From NCBI RefSeq assembly GCF_031877795.1, contig NC_133971.1:15106325-15170324 (forward strand): 64,000 bases of DNA, read 5' to 3'. A model generated the notes under the pieces. The model was not told where the DNA came from, did not search any database, and was given only the letters and a program-made list of their open reading frames with translations. Made by a program: the position numbers and the translations under genes. Positions 29,201-42,149 of this stretch are shown one piece after another. Within the stretch, counting starts at the first letter, position 1. Each line of letters starts with the position of its first letter. Origin of the DNA: Strix aluco. Lineage: Eukaryota; Chordata; Aves; Strigiformes; Strigidae.

Positions 29201-31494
29201 TACTGTGCGTGACTATTTTGAAGACAAAAGTTATTTAATCTGGAGACCTTTATATCAATCTATTTTATCAGGATGCATGTCCCACAGATACACTGGTATG
29301 GAGAACTAACATAAAATGTGATAGTGTTTTGGGTTTGGAAGCACTGCATTGGTTTTGTGGGGGGTTTAGACCTACTTAGTACCAGTTCCAATGAAATTAT
29401 TCAGTGTGGCAATTTATTTTTTTTTTAAGATACATTCAGATCTTGTCAGATTCCTACTCCTTGGATACTGAAGGACAACACAAAATTAAAAGATAGTTAT
29501 GCTACTCTTGACCCTCAGAAATATTTATAGCCCTTAAGAAACCGTTCTGTCAGTGACTATGTGGTTCCCTCAGATTTCACTGCTGCAGGCTTCCCAGTGC
29601 TTACAACTGTCAGTGTGCTTCCTTTTCTCTTTAGGATTTTTGCTTTCTCTTCCATAGTAGGAATGACACCTCTTCCCAAATCAGTGCAGTGTATCATTTG
29701 TGTTTATGATACAATTAGTACATTATACAGATTTCTCCATAGTCAACAAGACTGATGTTAGCTCAAGGGTGCACACTTTGACTGAAACTACCTTTTCAAG
29801 TAGCCAGGATGCTTCTGTTTCTCTCCTTTGTTCTGTCGTTTTGCCATTTACCCTGCATATGTTGTCTGTGCATTTTTTCATTGGTGGTGGTAGTGCCTGC
29901 TACAAACTCTGTTTCAGTCCATTCTTGTATCAGTGAGAATGTCTCTCCACAGTGTTCGCTTTCATTGTTACAGATTTTAGCTTGTAGAATAAAACTCAAT
30001 CAGAATGGAAAAAAAAGACATTTTGGTACCCCCCTCCTTAAAATAACACAGAATGATGAAAGTGATAAAAATACTGTGAGAAAATAAAGGTAGCTAAACA
30101 CCTATCAAAACAAACCAAACCAAGCAAACAACAAAGGTTTTTAAAAATGTATGATGCTTCCATTTAAGAAAGCATACAAAACTGAATAAATTGTCTCTGT
30201 AATGCTTATGCTAAATACTCTAATGTCTAAGTATAGCCTTATTCTCTCCCCTTTCATCCTTTCTTTAGGGACAAGAGCTGTTTTATGATTTTTCTGATTC
30301 ACATAATACGTTGTGGATATTACTGAAATCTAAATTATATAGATGTAATTACAAAAATGATTCTTACAGATAGGAAAAATATGCTCACTACATTTTCCAG
30401 ATGATTTCACCATTATTTTTAATGAAAATCATGTTTGATGTTTGTCTTCAGGAAAGAGATAATTGAAGTATCGTGCTTGGGGGAGGCTTGCATTTTCAGC
30501 TGAAGTAGCAAGGCTGAAGCTTTAATAATAGGAAATGTTATAAACCAGGGCCTCTACTTGTAGGTACCTTGATTCCAAAAGCTTTGCTCTGGAGACTCTC
30601 TGCTGAGATTAGATATTAGGATGAGTCACAGAGAGAAACAGTTGCAAAAATGGATGATAAATCATTCAGGAGATATGTTTTGAAGTGGATTGAGAATTGA
30701 ATATGAAGCCAGCGTAGAAAATGAAGCAACAATGATCCTATTTGTCTCTTACCTAAGTGGATATTAAGTATGTATTTTAAACTAGTGGGAGTTTCCATAT
30801 GGACTTTGGAGTTTGTTCCATATCCGAGATACTTTGCTGAAGGTAAAAGTAGTGTGAGGAGTTAGTAAGGAATAGCTTATTTGGGAGAACATGAGAATGG
30901 CTCTACGTCCACAGATTAAGGATCCATGTAGCCAAGCATCCCCTCACTATGGCAATGCCTGGGTGGCTTTTTAAACTTAGTGTACTATATCTGAATGCTG
31001 ATATTACACACAAGTTTTTACAGGATATATGTTAGATAGACTCCTTGTCTCAGGTAATTTATTTTCTAATGAAACCGGAAAGTGAATGTCTTCAACTCAA
31101 CTACAGAAAGTAAAGAAAAAGTAAGTATAACAAAGATTTGACTGTAACCAGGAAATGCACACTTTATCTATTTTTCAAAAAAAACAGTCTACTTCTATAA
31201 TTTCCTTGCTACTTTGTTGCGGATATTTAGGACTAAGAAGAAATCTCATGTGCTGGTATTAAACTGATATGGACAGTAAGTAGCCTGTGATATGAAGAAG
31301 ATATTTAAAGTACTTAAGGTTTGATCCCACTGTATGTCCAAGCTGTGCTCTAGTATAGTGTAGATAAGTTACCTTTTATTTTAAGGCCAGCAAATGCTAA
31401 AAGCTACTGAAAGCCCTGTCCTGTGAGTATTCCTGACAGGAATTCCTGTTTACTCTAAGAGTAGAAAGAATTGTTGAAACTGATTTTTTTTTTT

Positions 31495-31507
31495 GGGGGG
31501 GGGGGGG
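31495..31507. repeat. G13 homopolymer after a T-rich run
   Basis: Thirteen G follow a run of T and precede TGGTGG. On the sense transcript this can form an RNA quadruplex, about 1.5 kb upstream of exon 5. Confidence 0.9.
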
Positions 31508-32948
31508 TGGTGGTAACTGGCAATTGCTTAAATTCTCAGATCTAAGTGCTCAACACTGTTGTGTGAGAAATATTGGTAGCTAGTATTTGGTTGCTTGCAT
31601 TTCATATTGAAGACAATAAAGCTCTTTATTTATTTTTAACGCAAGAGTGCAAGACACACAAGCAGCCCTACTGGAAGCTAGTTGGGCCACAGAACACTTA
31701 CACTTTTCAAATAATGGTATTTTTTCCAAGTACTTCATTTAGCTTAGACTTCCACATTTTAATGTCTTCACAGAGGCATGCACTAGTTTATTCCTCAGTA
31801 GAACAGAAAGGGTCTTCTGCATGCAGTGGAACGATGTTCACAGTGGGGGTTTATATTGATCCCTAAGTAATGAAACAGAAGGGAGATCATTTTGTTGTGG
31901 TGTGGTTACAGTAAAGTTCTTCTGTAAGGTGTTGGAGATGTACTTCTTGTTTCTTCCCTGAAATTCCTGGTTTTTAATCAGAAAATACAGTATCAACATG
32001 TCAAATTATACTGAATGCCAATTCAACAACTGCTATTTGAAATTATTTTAACCTCATTAAAATACAGAAAAATTACACTTTAAAGAATTGCCATCAGTGA
32101 CTCTTCCGAGATCATTACAACTGGTTTGAACAAGAACAACTGTACAGCAGTACTAAAAGTAACTTCAAAGACTCATTAAATCTGTTAACTTCGGGAATGT
32201 GGATTTTATTCTAAGTGTAGAAGCTTGGTCAGAGAGAGTTAAAAAAGAGCTACATGAGCTATCTCTGATTCATGTAGATACTTCTGAGTTACTGTAGTCA
32301 TGGTTCAGCTTTTCTGTAACCATCTCAACACAATAAGTTCAGTATATTTCCAAATTGCTTCAACTATTTTAACTAGTTTCGACTCATATTGTTAGGGCTT
32401 TCTCCTTTTGCCTGAGAAACTGTCTGGTTTGTGCGACATGACAAATCAATGTGGCTGCCTAAAAATCTAGGAAAAAATGGTTCTAAACTAGGAGTACAGG
32501 TATTATTCTGACACTGGAATAACAGTTTTCTGTTTTAAGTATACTATACTGCTTTGGAAGACAGTCTATTCTGAGTACTAATAGATGGCACTGATAGCAA
32601 CTCTTCTTGTGGTCTGTAAAGTCGTTGGAACTAAAATTTTAAAGTCTTTGATTCTGGAAACTTTGGATGTCTAATGATATTTAGAATCAATGTCAGAGGT
32701 TGTTCTTAACAAAGTCTTTCTAAATCATTGGCTTGTAGTATGGTATCATTTCTGCCTAGCAGTAACTTTTCATTGTAGTAATTTGTAAGACTGACAAGAA
32801 TTAAAGTATGTTTGTTACATGCTCTGAACATGCGACTGAACAGCACTATGCAAGTACTTGCATGACACACCTATGTTGTGAAAATATTTTTTCCAATGGA
32901 TGAATAAATATTGTAGGGAGGATTGTTCTATTTCTTTCTTACCAATAA

Positions 32949-33218
<270 letters not shown>

Positions 33219-35035
33219 TAACTTGCATGTCAAATCACCGAGTCAGCATTCTGGTACGAGAAGAATTTAATCAGGCCAAAGAACAGAGCTGGAACTGGGG
33301 AGGGAAATATTATGTGTTCCTTTCCTTAAATACAGGGAAGGTATAAGTGCAGTTAACTTTGCTACCCATGAGACAATTATGCAGGTTTCAAATTTAATGC
33401 CGGTGACAGATGCAAAACCTCCATACAGCTTTAACTTGGTATGTTCATTTTATCAGTATGGACACAACAATGCAGAAATATGATATACTTTTTCAAGAAT
33501 GCTCTGTGCTTCAGAAATACGTTAACTGATTTTGCACAGCATGGAGTACAAGTTAGTAAATTTTATGGACCCCGGCCTGCTCTCTACAGAGCCCAGTTGG
33601 GTGTCTCTGCAGTATGCATCTGGAATTGGACATGTGGGAAATCTTTGCAGACATTAAACTCACTGAGTATGGATTCCACTTTGGTGGTTTATTAGCTCAG
33701 TACAGGACCTGTCAGGCTGGCTCAAAGTGTAACCATTTGAACAGGTCCGTATGATGCTGTCCAGCGTCTCAAAAAACCTGTGAGGTTGAGTACAAAAGTA
33801 GACCTGACTTGGTTCCTGAGAGGTCATGAGTTGTGCCTGATTTAAGCAAGCTGGAACGCTTAGGAGTGCAGTGCTTAGATGCTGGAAGGATCACAGACAT
33901 GCCTAAATGGCTGGAAAAAAGAGGCAGCTTAGGTCAGTTGGGTTGACACTGAGACCAAACTAATGACTTTTACTGGGCTATCTCTGACTCTGTGCACCTC
34001 TCATGCTGTCTGGATTAACTGGGATATCCCAAACCCCATTACTTCAGATAATGGAGCGTCTTCTGTGCATTAAAAGAAAAATTAGTTAAATCCCATATAT
34101 TTTTCCTCTGGAAAAGGATAATAAAAATTGTATCACAGATGTTGGATACTGGAGGCTCTGGACACATCTGAATGTTGGACTCAGCAGAGTAAGTAGAATA
34201 AAATGTGAAAGAATAAATTAAATAGGTATTATCTGGTAAAGGTGATTTTTTTCACTGGAACTATCAAAAGAAACTCTGGTGTTGCCCCTTTGCTATATCT
34301 TCAATCAAGAGTTATATTCAGTCAGTTCTTCATCTTTCAAAGATTTTCTTTATTCTAATTTTCTTTTATTCTACTAAAATGGATTACAAAGTCCTTAAAA
34401 CCTGAGTTTCTGCAGAATTTTATACTTCTGTGACCAACCTTGCAAAAATTGCATGGTGACATTGGTTTAAATTCCTTTGTTTCTTCCTCTTCTGTGTTAC
34501 ATCTAATGTATTAATTGACGGGCTAAATTCTATTGTCTGTGTTCTTGGAAGTTATAGTTATTTTAGTAGGTCTTTGAATGTAGTTTTAATTAGTGTAAGA
34601 ATCGTTTAGGATGGAAAGTTTAACACTGCTAAAGCAAAATAGAAGGACTAGCAATTCTGTTTCTACATGCTGTTCATTTGAGAATTAGTGTTTTGTTTCT
34701 TTTGATAGTCTTTGTTCTGTTTTTATAGCAGTCATAACAATATTATATTCTGTGAGTTATGACCTTTTGTGACCTTTTCAGTGTTCCCACCCCAGCTTGC
34801 AGGAGAAATGCAGCTATTTATATAACAATTGCTGAATTTTCTGCAATTTTCTACATAGTGCATAACAGTAAACAGTGAGGTTTGTGTGTCTTAGCATCCT
34901 AGACTGTGAATTACAGGAGTTAGTTCCTAAACAAGCGTGAGCAGGAGTGTTGTTTGGATTGGGGACTGAGATGAGAAATTGAGAGTTAAAGAAGGCAGAG
35001 CTGAACCTTCCACCCCCTATATAGACCTTGAAGTA

Positions 35036-35073
35036 AAAAACAAAAACAAAAACCCAAACCCACCCCCCAAAAA
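35036..35073. repeat. A/C-rich low-complexity run
   Basis: Consists of AAAAAC units grading into AAACCC and a C run. Simple sequence only. Confidence 0.7.
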
Positions 35074-36310
35074 GCCATACCCCATATCTTGAGTTCAGAA
35101 TTGGTTTGTTTGTACCTTTAGTAGGATTACCCGCTTTGAAACTGATAAGCTTGATTTCTTTCTTAACGCTGCCTCTGTTTCTGAGGAGCTGTGGGGTAAT
35201 TTTCTGTACTAGCTGGAGTTTGCAGTTGTGCCCAGGTGTACTGTATGGCTCTCTTCCAAGTGGAAGAAGATAACAATGTGTATAATTGAGGCCAGGGACC
35301 ATTAACTGCCAGGAAGGAATGGAGACTCCTGTCCAGCCAGAGGAAGTAAAATGTTTTACATGCCAGTGTTACTGTGGGAAAACTTAGCATCAGCAAGATC
35401 CTGGAGTACTCCCAAACCATAGACATTTCTTCCTGCTACCAGCAGAATTCCCGCCTTCTTCAGGTTCAGTTTCAACCAGATACTCTTTGTCATGGGCTGA
35501 TCTTCTCAGATCAGGTTACTTTAGCAGAAGGATTATATGTGAGGAAAGATAGGTACACCTGTGCATGCCCTGCACGCTCCTGGCACTGGTATCTTAACTC
35601 TTTGTGGAGGAACTGAATGCAGCGTTTACTGGCATTGTTAAGGAATAGGTGACCTCCAATGTTTTCAGTTGTGCCAACTGGAGGGCCTCTGTCTAGAGAG
35701 GAAAAACGTCAGATTTTGTGAATTGTTAGGCTGCTCTTTGGCTGACCTTGCAGCCAAAATGTCAAATTTCACATGATTTACCCATGTAATCAGGATAAAT
35801 GAGTGTATTAAATTTCACGATCATAACTCAAAAGGTCACTTGAATATTGGATAGCAAACAAAAAGGCACAGTGCTCTTTTGGTGACATCTGATGGAAGGT
35901 TCAAATATGTTGCTTTTCTTGGAACAGATGGCTCACAATGAGTGAAATTATAATTTGCTAAGATTCTACCTCATTTGAAAAAAGGAAATTAATAGCCAAT
36001 CATCATGTTACACCTGTATTTTTTCAATGCAGTCTAATACCAATAGCTGCATATGCTTCTTTTGATTCTTTTTGTGGACTTTTATCCTGAGCCTACAGTT
36101 TCTTCTGTGTGTAATCCAAAGGAAAAAAGTTATGAATTTACAACCTTGATTTAGATATTCAAAAGAATATATGGGACAATGCAGATACTCTCAGAAGTCA
36201 CAAAAATATTGGATCCATTCCCGTATTTGATATCTGTCCATAAATGATCAGTATTCAAAGGATGTGTTCTTAATATGTTATTTATGTAATATAAATAATT
36301 TTGAAAATAA

Positions 36311-36365
36311 CAATATATATATATTTTTTTAATATAGCTTTGCTATATAGATATATGCTATATAC
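36311..36365. repeat. AT-rich simple repeat patch
   Basis: Alternating TA stretches (ATATATATATAT, then TATATAG/ATATATGC pieces) interrupted by T runs. Confidence 0.7.
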
Positions 36366-38288
36366 TAGAAATTAGATGTAAATTTTGAAATCATAAATTC
36401 TGAAATCCTAAACCAAAATGAACTTTCTGTCATGATTTTAAAATGATTGGTAGTCCAAATTAGGAATTGCATTAACATGACACTCATTAAGTTCTTGTAG
36501 TAAATAGAAGTGCTGAAGACCACACATGCATCCAACTGTTCATGTCATGCCTTCTCTATTTAATTTTGACTTGAAGAACCAGAAAAAAGTTAATGGTTAG
36601 GAGCAAATGGCATGAAAAGATAAAGTTCGGGAGCACATGTTTCTTGTGGACAAAAATACCTTCTTTTGCATTCTTTTTAGCTAGCTATGTTTTTAAGTTT
36701 CTTTCATATAATGCATGAAACTGAGAAAATGCAATGTTCTTGTTCTCACTGTTTGAACTTCTTTTTTTAGGTAAAAATTTGCATGCTACTAGAGCTCTTT
36801 GTCAGGGACTTTGAAGTCAAAAGCTTGTCTTCCGTTTCCAAATTGATCTGCTGACCTATTAGTGTAGGAACACTGCAACACTGTATCAATGAGACACCTA
36901 AAAGAAGAGGAAGGTGGTTATGCTTAAAATAGAAACTGAAATAATGCAGGTTTTACTTGCACTCTTGGTCTGACACTCTCACTCACCAGCAGGTGTGTGC
37001 CTAAGAAGTCTGCCCAGCAGCTAGGCACCAGGGAAGGGCTTTTCAAAGCTTCTGTCTGGCAGCCAGGCACCATGGTGGTTGTGACCAGATGTTAGACCCA
37101 GGATCTAATCCTAACCATATGTTAGGAACCTGCAGATGTCCAGGGATGCCAGCTGTGAAGTCCTTCTAGCATCTTCTGTGTTCTTCTTAGGTTGATAACC
37201 ATGCACAGGTTCTGGTTATGCCTTTATGTACACTTTTGGTGCTGCTTCTCTGTCCTGTCCCACCTCTATGAGTCACCAGATGCCATCACTGTTTTGTCTC
37301 CAGATGTCCCTGTCCTGTGAAACTGGCCTAGATGTTTTGGGGCCTTGATGACCTGCTAATCTGGATGTCATTAACACAGGCTGTTATGAGAGCCTTTTTG
37401 CTGCTGCGTGTTCATGCTGTTGTCTCCACACACAGATCTTCCCAGACGTTCTCTGTTCATACCAATCTTGGCCTTTCTGCTAAAGTTTTCTACAGTAACC
37501 TGTAGTTCCTAAACTTTATTTTCCTCCAAGTATCTTTGGAATGAAATTTAACTTTCCCTTTAATGTCTCTAACTTCTTTTTTAAAATAACTTAGGATAGT
37601 ATCACTGTACCAACCCATTTTTGGATATCCATCAGACCATTCCAATCTCAGGTATAAACCTTCTACATAAATCATAGTAGATGGCACTTTTCTAATACCT
37701 TAGATTACCATGGGTAACACTACAATATATCTGGGACCTCTAAAACCATATACATATTAGAAATTATTTCTGAAAATATAGTGATATTATCACCAATATA
37801 TTTTACAAAAATACTAAAATGCAACTAGTCAAGGAATCTAAACTGTACTTCATTTTTCCAAGCAAGTATTTCAAAAAACACTTGTGTTTCTAAGAAACAT
37901 CTGTTCTCCAGATGCTTGGTACTCTATTGAAATTGAGACACTAGGCAAAATAATTTTCCTTATGTAGAAATTTGCCCTGGTTGATACATCGTTTTGATAT
38001 ATTTTGGTTTTCAGTACTGAATATCTAGTATGTCTGTGCTCAGAAAGAGGATTTTACTGTGGATTAACAGAAAAATGGAAAACCAAATGGTAGAGCACAT
38101 GAAGCAGTATGATAGGCACTGAGATATTCAGGATAAAATCATAGAATGGTTTCAGTTGGAAGGGACCTTAAAGTTCATCTGATTCCATCCCCCCTGCCAT
38201 GGGCAGGGACAGCTTCCTGGGATCCAACCTGGCTTCTATGAGAAACCTATTCCAGTGCCTCACCACCCTCACAGTGAAGAACTTCTTG

Positions 38289-38328
38289 CTTACATCTAAT
38301 CTAAATTCCTTACATCTAATGTAAATCT
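38289..38328. repeat. 20-bp tandem duplication inside the CR1 3' region
   Basis: CTTACATCTAATCTAAATTC at 38289-38308 is followed by CTTACATCTAATGTAAATCT at 38309-38328, two mismatches. It lies inside the CR1 and is likely a post-insertion slippage event. Confidence 0.75.
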
Positions 38329-38425
38329 ACCCTCTTTCAGTTGAAAGCCATTAAGTCTTTTCTTATCACTACATGCCCTTGTAAAAAGTTCCTCTCTGGC
38401 TTTCCTGTAGGCCCCCTTTCAGTAC

Positions 38426-40930
38426 TCAAAGGTCACTATAAGGTCTCCCCAGAGCCTTTTCCAGGCTGAACAACCCCAACTCTCTCAGCCTGTCCTCATA
38501 GGAGAGGTGCTTCAACCCCCTGATCATCCTCATGGCCCTCCTCTGGACCCGCCCCAACAGGTCTATGTCCTTCTTATGTTTGGGGCCCCAGAGCGGAAAA
38601 CAGCACTGCAGGTGGGGTCTCACAAGAGCAGACTAGAGGAGCAAAATCACCTCCCTTGACCTGCTAGTCACACTTCTCTTGATGCAGCCCAGGGTACGGT
38701 TGGCTTTCTGGGCTCTGAGTGCACATTGCTGACTCATATTCAGTTGTTCATCCACCAGTAACCCCAAGTCCTTCTCCGCAGAGCTGCTCTCAATCCACTC
38801 ATCGACCAGCCTGTATTTGTGCTTGGGATTGCCTCAATGCACGTGCAGAACCTTGCACTTGGCCTTGTTGAACTTCATGAGGTTTGCACAGGCCCACCTC
38901 TCAAGCCTGTCCAGGCCCCTCTGGATGCCATCCCTTCCATCCAGCGTGTTGACCACACCACTTGACTTGGTGTTGTCAGCAAACTTACTGAGGGTGCACT
39001 TGATCCCACTGTCCATGTTGCCAACAAAGATGTTAAACAGCACCTGTCCCAACACTGACCCCTGAGGAACACCACTTGTCACTGCTCTCCGCTTGGACAT
39101 CAAGCCACTGACCGCAACTCTTTGAGCGCAACCATCCAGCCAATTCCTTATCCACCAAGTGGTCCATCCATCAAATCCATGTCTCCTAATTTAGAGACAA
39201 GAATGTCATGCAGGACAGTGTCAAATGCTTTGCACAAGTCCAGGCAGATGATGTCAGTTACTCTTCCCTTATCCACCAATGCTGTAACCCTGTCATAGAA
39301 GGCCATCAAATTTGTCAGGCATGATTTGCCCTTAATGAAGCCATGTTGGCTGTCATCAATCACTTCCTTATTTTCCATGTGCCTTAGCATATTTTCCAGG
39401 AGGATCTGCTCCATGATCTTGTAGGACACAAAGGTGAGACTGATCAGCCTGTAGTTCCCCAGGTCTTCCTTTTTTCCCTTTTTAAAAATGGAGCTTATGC
39501 TTCCCCGTTTCCAATCACTGGGAACTTCACCGAACTGCCACAACTCCTCAAATATGATGGATAGTGGCTTAGCCACTTCATCTACCAGTTCCCTCAGGAC
39601 CCACAGATGCATCTCATCAGGTCCCACGGACTTGTGCACCTTCAGGTTCCTTAGATGGCCTCAAATCTGATCCTCTCCTGCAGTGGGCGATTCTTCATTC
39701 TTCCACTCCCCACCTTTGCCTTCTGCATCTTGGACAGTGTGGCTGAAACCCTTGCCAGTGAAGACTGAGGAAAAAAAGTCCTTGAGTACCTCAGCCTTCT
39801 CCATATCCAGAGTAACCAGGTCTCCTGTTTCCTTCTACAGAGGGCTCACATTTTCCTTAGTTTTCCTTTTATCACCATCATACCTATAGAAGTTTTCTTG
39901 TTGCCCTTGACATTCCTGGGCAGATTTAATTCTGTCAGGGCTTTGGTCTTCCTAACCTGATCCCTGGCAGCTCACATAGTTTCTCTGTATTTGTCCCTGT
40001 CCTTGCTTCCACCCTCTGTAAGCTTCATTTTTGTGTTTGAGTTTGTCCAGTAGCTCCTTGTTCATCCATATGGGCCTCTTGGCATTTTTGCCTGACTTCC
40101 TCCTTGTTGGGATGCATCACTCCTGAGCTTGGAGGAGGTGATCCTTGAATATTACCCAGTGTTTTTGGGCCCCTCCTCCCCCTGGGGCTTTACCCATGGT
40201 ACTCTGTCAAGCAGATCCCTAAAGGGGCCAAAGCCTGCTCTCCTGAAGTCCAGAGTAGCGAGCTTGCTGTGCACCGTCCTCGCTGCCCTAAGGGTCTTGA
40301 CATCCACCATTTCATGGTCACTGCAGCCAAGGCTGCCCTTGACCTTCACACTCCCCATGAGCCCTCCCTTGTTGGTGAGAACAAGGTCCAGCATAACACA
40401 TTTCCTCATTGGTTCCTCTATCACTTGGAGAAGGAAATCATTATCAACACATTCCAGGAACCTCCTGGATTGCTTATGCCCTGCTGTGTTGTCCCTCCAA
40501 CAGATACCAGTGTGGTTGAAGTCCCCATGAGGACCAGGGTTTGTGAACATGAGCCTGCTCATATCTGTCTATAGAGGGCCTCATCTGCTTGGTCTTCCTG
40601 GTCAGGTGACCTGTAGCACACCCGCACTGTAGTATCTCCTGTCCCTGCCCCACCTTTGATCCTGACTCATAAGCTCTCAGTCAGCTTCTCATCCATCCCC
40701 AGGCAGAGCTCCATGCACTCCTACTGGTCACTGACATAGAGGGAGACCCCTCTCCTCATCTCCCCTGTCTGTCCTTCTTAAAAAGCCTGGATCCTTCCAT
40801 TCCAACACTGCAGTCATAGGAGCCATCTCACCATGTCCCTGTGATGCCAATAAGGTCATAGTCCTGCAGGCGTGCGCACTCTAGCTCTAACTGTATGTGC
40901 ATTTGCATACAGGCATTTAAACTTAGCGTA
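38426..40930 (-). pseudogene. CR1 ORF2 remnant: endonuclease and reverse transcriptase
   Basis: Reading leftward, the N-terminal endonuclease start (KCLYANAHT) and YDLIGITG are near 40930-40800. The endonuclease C-terminus is at 40562-40152, with HGDFNHTGICW and GCSDHEMV. The reverse transcriptase follows at 39639-38834: [32 protein letters not shown], motif A LDLCKAFD, motif [18 protein letters not shown] and motif C as FADN. The second catalytic aspartate of FADD is thus changed to asparagine. The C-terminal part continues to 38426 with [14 protein letters not shown]. Frame breaks separate these pieces, so no functional enzyme is encoded. Confidence 0.9.
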
Positions 40931-41039
40931 AAGCTGGCTTACTGGCTGGAATTCCTTTGTGCTGCTCTTCAGGTGTTCTCCCACTAACCTATGATCCCTT
41001 TCCAGGCTCTGGGCATCTATTGCTCGCACTAGCATCGAA

Positions 41040-42149
41040 CTGGTAGGAGTGGATTGGATCAAGGTTTCCCTTTGCTGGCAACTTTAGTTTAAAGCCCTCT
41101 TCACCAGCTTGGCAAGCCTATGACCAAAGAGGCTTCTCCCCTTCTCTGACAGATGGGCCCCATCAGCCCCCAGTAGACCAGGTTTCTCAAAGTGAATCCC
41201 ATGGTCTAAGTAGCTGAACCCCTGGCTGTGGCACTAGTCCTGTAACCATTTGTTGATTTGACAGATTCAACTGGCCCTTTCAAACCACTTCCCTTTGACC
41301 AGGAAGATTGATGGAAAAACTGTCTGCACTCCAGAGTCCCTCAGTGCTGATCCCAGGGCTCTGAAATCCTTCTTGATACTCCTCAGACTGCTCCTGACTG
41401 TATCATTGGTGTCCAAATTAAACAACAGCAGCAGATTATAGTCAGTGGACTGTACAAGGCTTGGTAGTCTCTTGGTGATGTCACGATTCAAGCCCCCATT
41501 AAGCAGAACACCTCTCTGGACAGTGCATCAGATCAGCATATGGGTCCCTCCATACCTCTTGGAAGAGAGTTGCCTACTACTATCACCCATTGCTTTTTCT
41601 TAGTTGCACTGGTTGTTATACGGGGAGTAGACCAGGCTGCCTTACTCAGCTCTAGCATCTCTCCTGATGTGATGGGTCTTTCCTCTTCAGTCTGCAGAGC
41701 AGTGAATTGGTTCTGCAACCTCAGGCTTCCAGGGAGGTCTCTTGCTCCTGCAGGTCCTTGCCGTTGCAAGCTTCCATTCTTCTGCATTATTGGTTCCCCT
41801 CCTTTCTGTGTGTGCTGGTGGGGGAGTTTTTGGATGTTTTGCACTTGGAACCAGCTATCTAACTCCTTGTCAGCCTCCCTGACGCTACAGAGCCTTCTTA
41901 CTGCCTCCTGCAGCTCAGCCGCCTGCTACAGGAGCTCCTCCAGCTCGGCACACCTTCAGCAGGCAGCCTGCTGCCTATCCCTGCCCCAGGAGAAAGGTCT
42001 AGGCCCTTCTTGCAGTCCGAGGTCTGTGCTGCAGCCTCTCCCTTCAGCAGCTCCGTCTGAGTGGAGGCATCGGCCACTGCTGGGGTGGATGGTGCAGACG
42101 CCCCAGTGAGAGCTGCAGCCTTTGCTCTCAAAGGAGTGCCTGCCAGCAT
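41040..42149 (-). pseudogene. CR1 ORF1 remnant with esterase-like domain
   Basis: Frames at 42149-41898, 41844-41533 and 41491-41267 on the minus strand make up a broken ORF1. The N-terminal part is alanine/serine-rich with the ASTQTE motif. The middle contains WVIVVGNSLPRGMEGPIC and the last piece contains NLDTNDTVRSSLRSIKKDFRALGSA. These correspond to the SGNH-hydrolase-like (esterase) blocks described for CR1 ORF1 proteins, here with the usual GDS-type serine block altered to GNS. Stops and frameshifts separate the blocks. Confidence 0.8.

Noticed and set aside
30040..30090. C-box-like AATGATGA suggesting an intronic snoRNA
   Set aside because: No D box (CTGA) and no terminal stem were found at the expected distance.
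33441..33695. 84-codon open frame just downstream of exon 5
   Set aside because: It lies in intron 5, has no family resemblance, and exon 6 is confirmed in the right phase further downstream.
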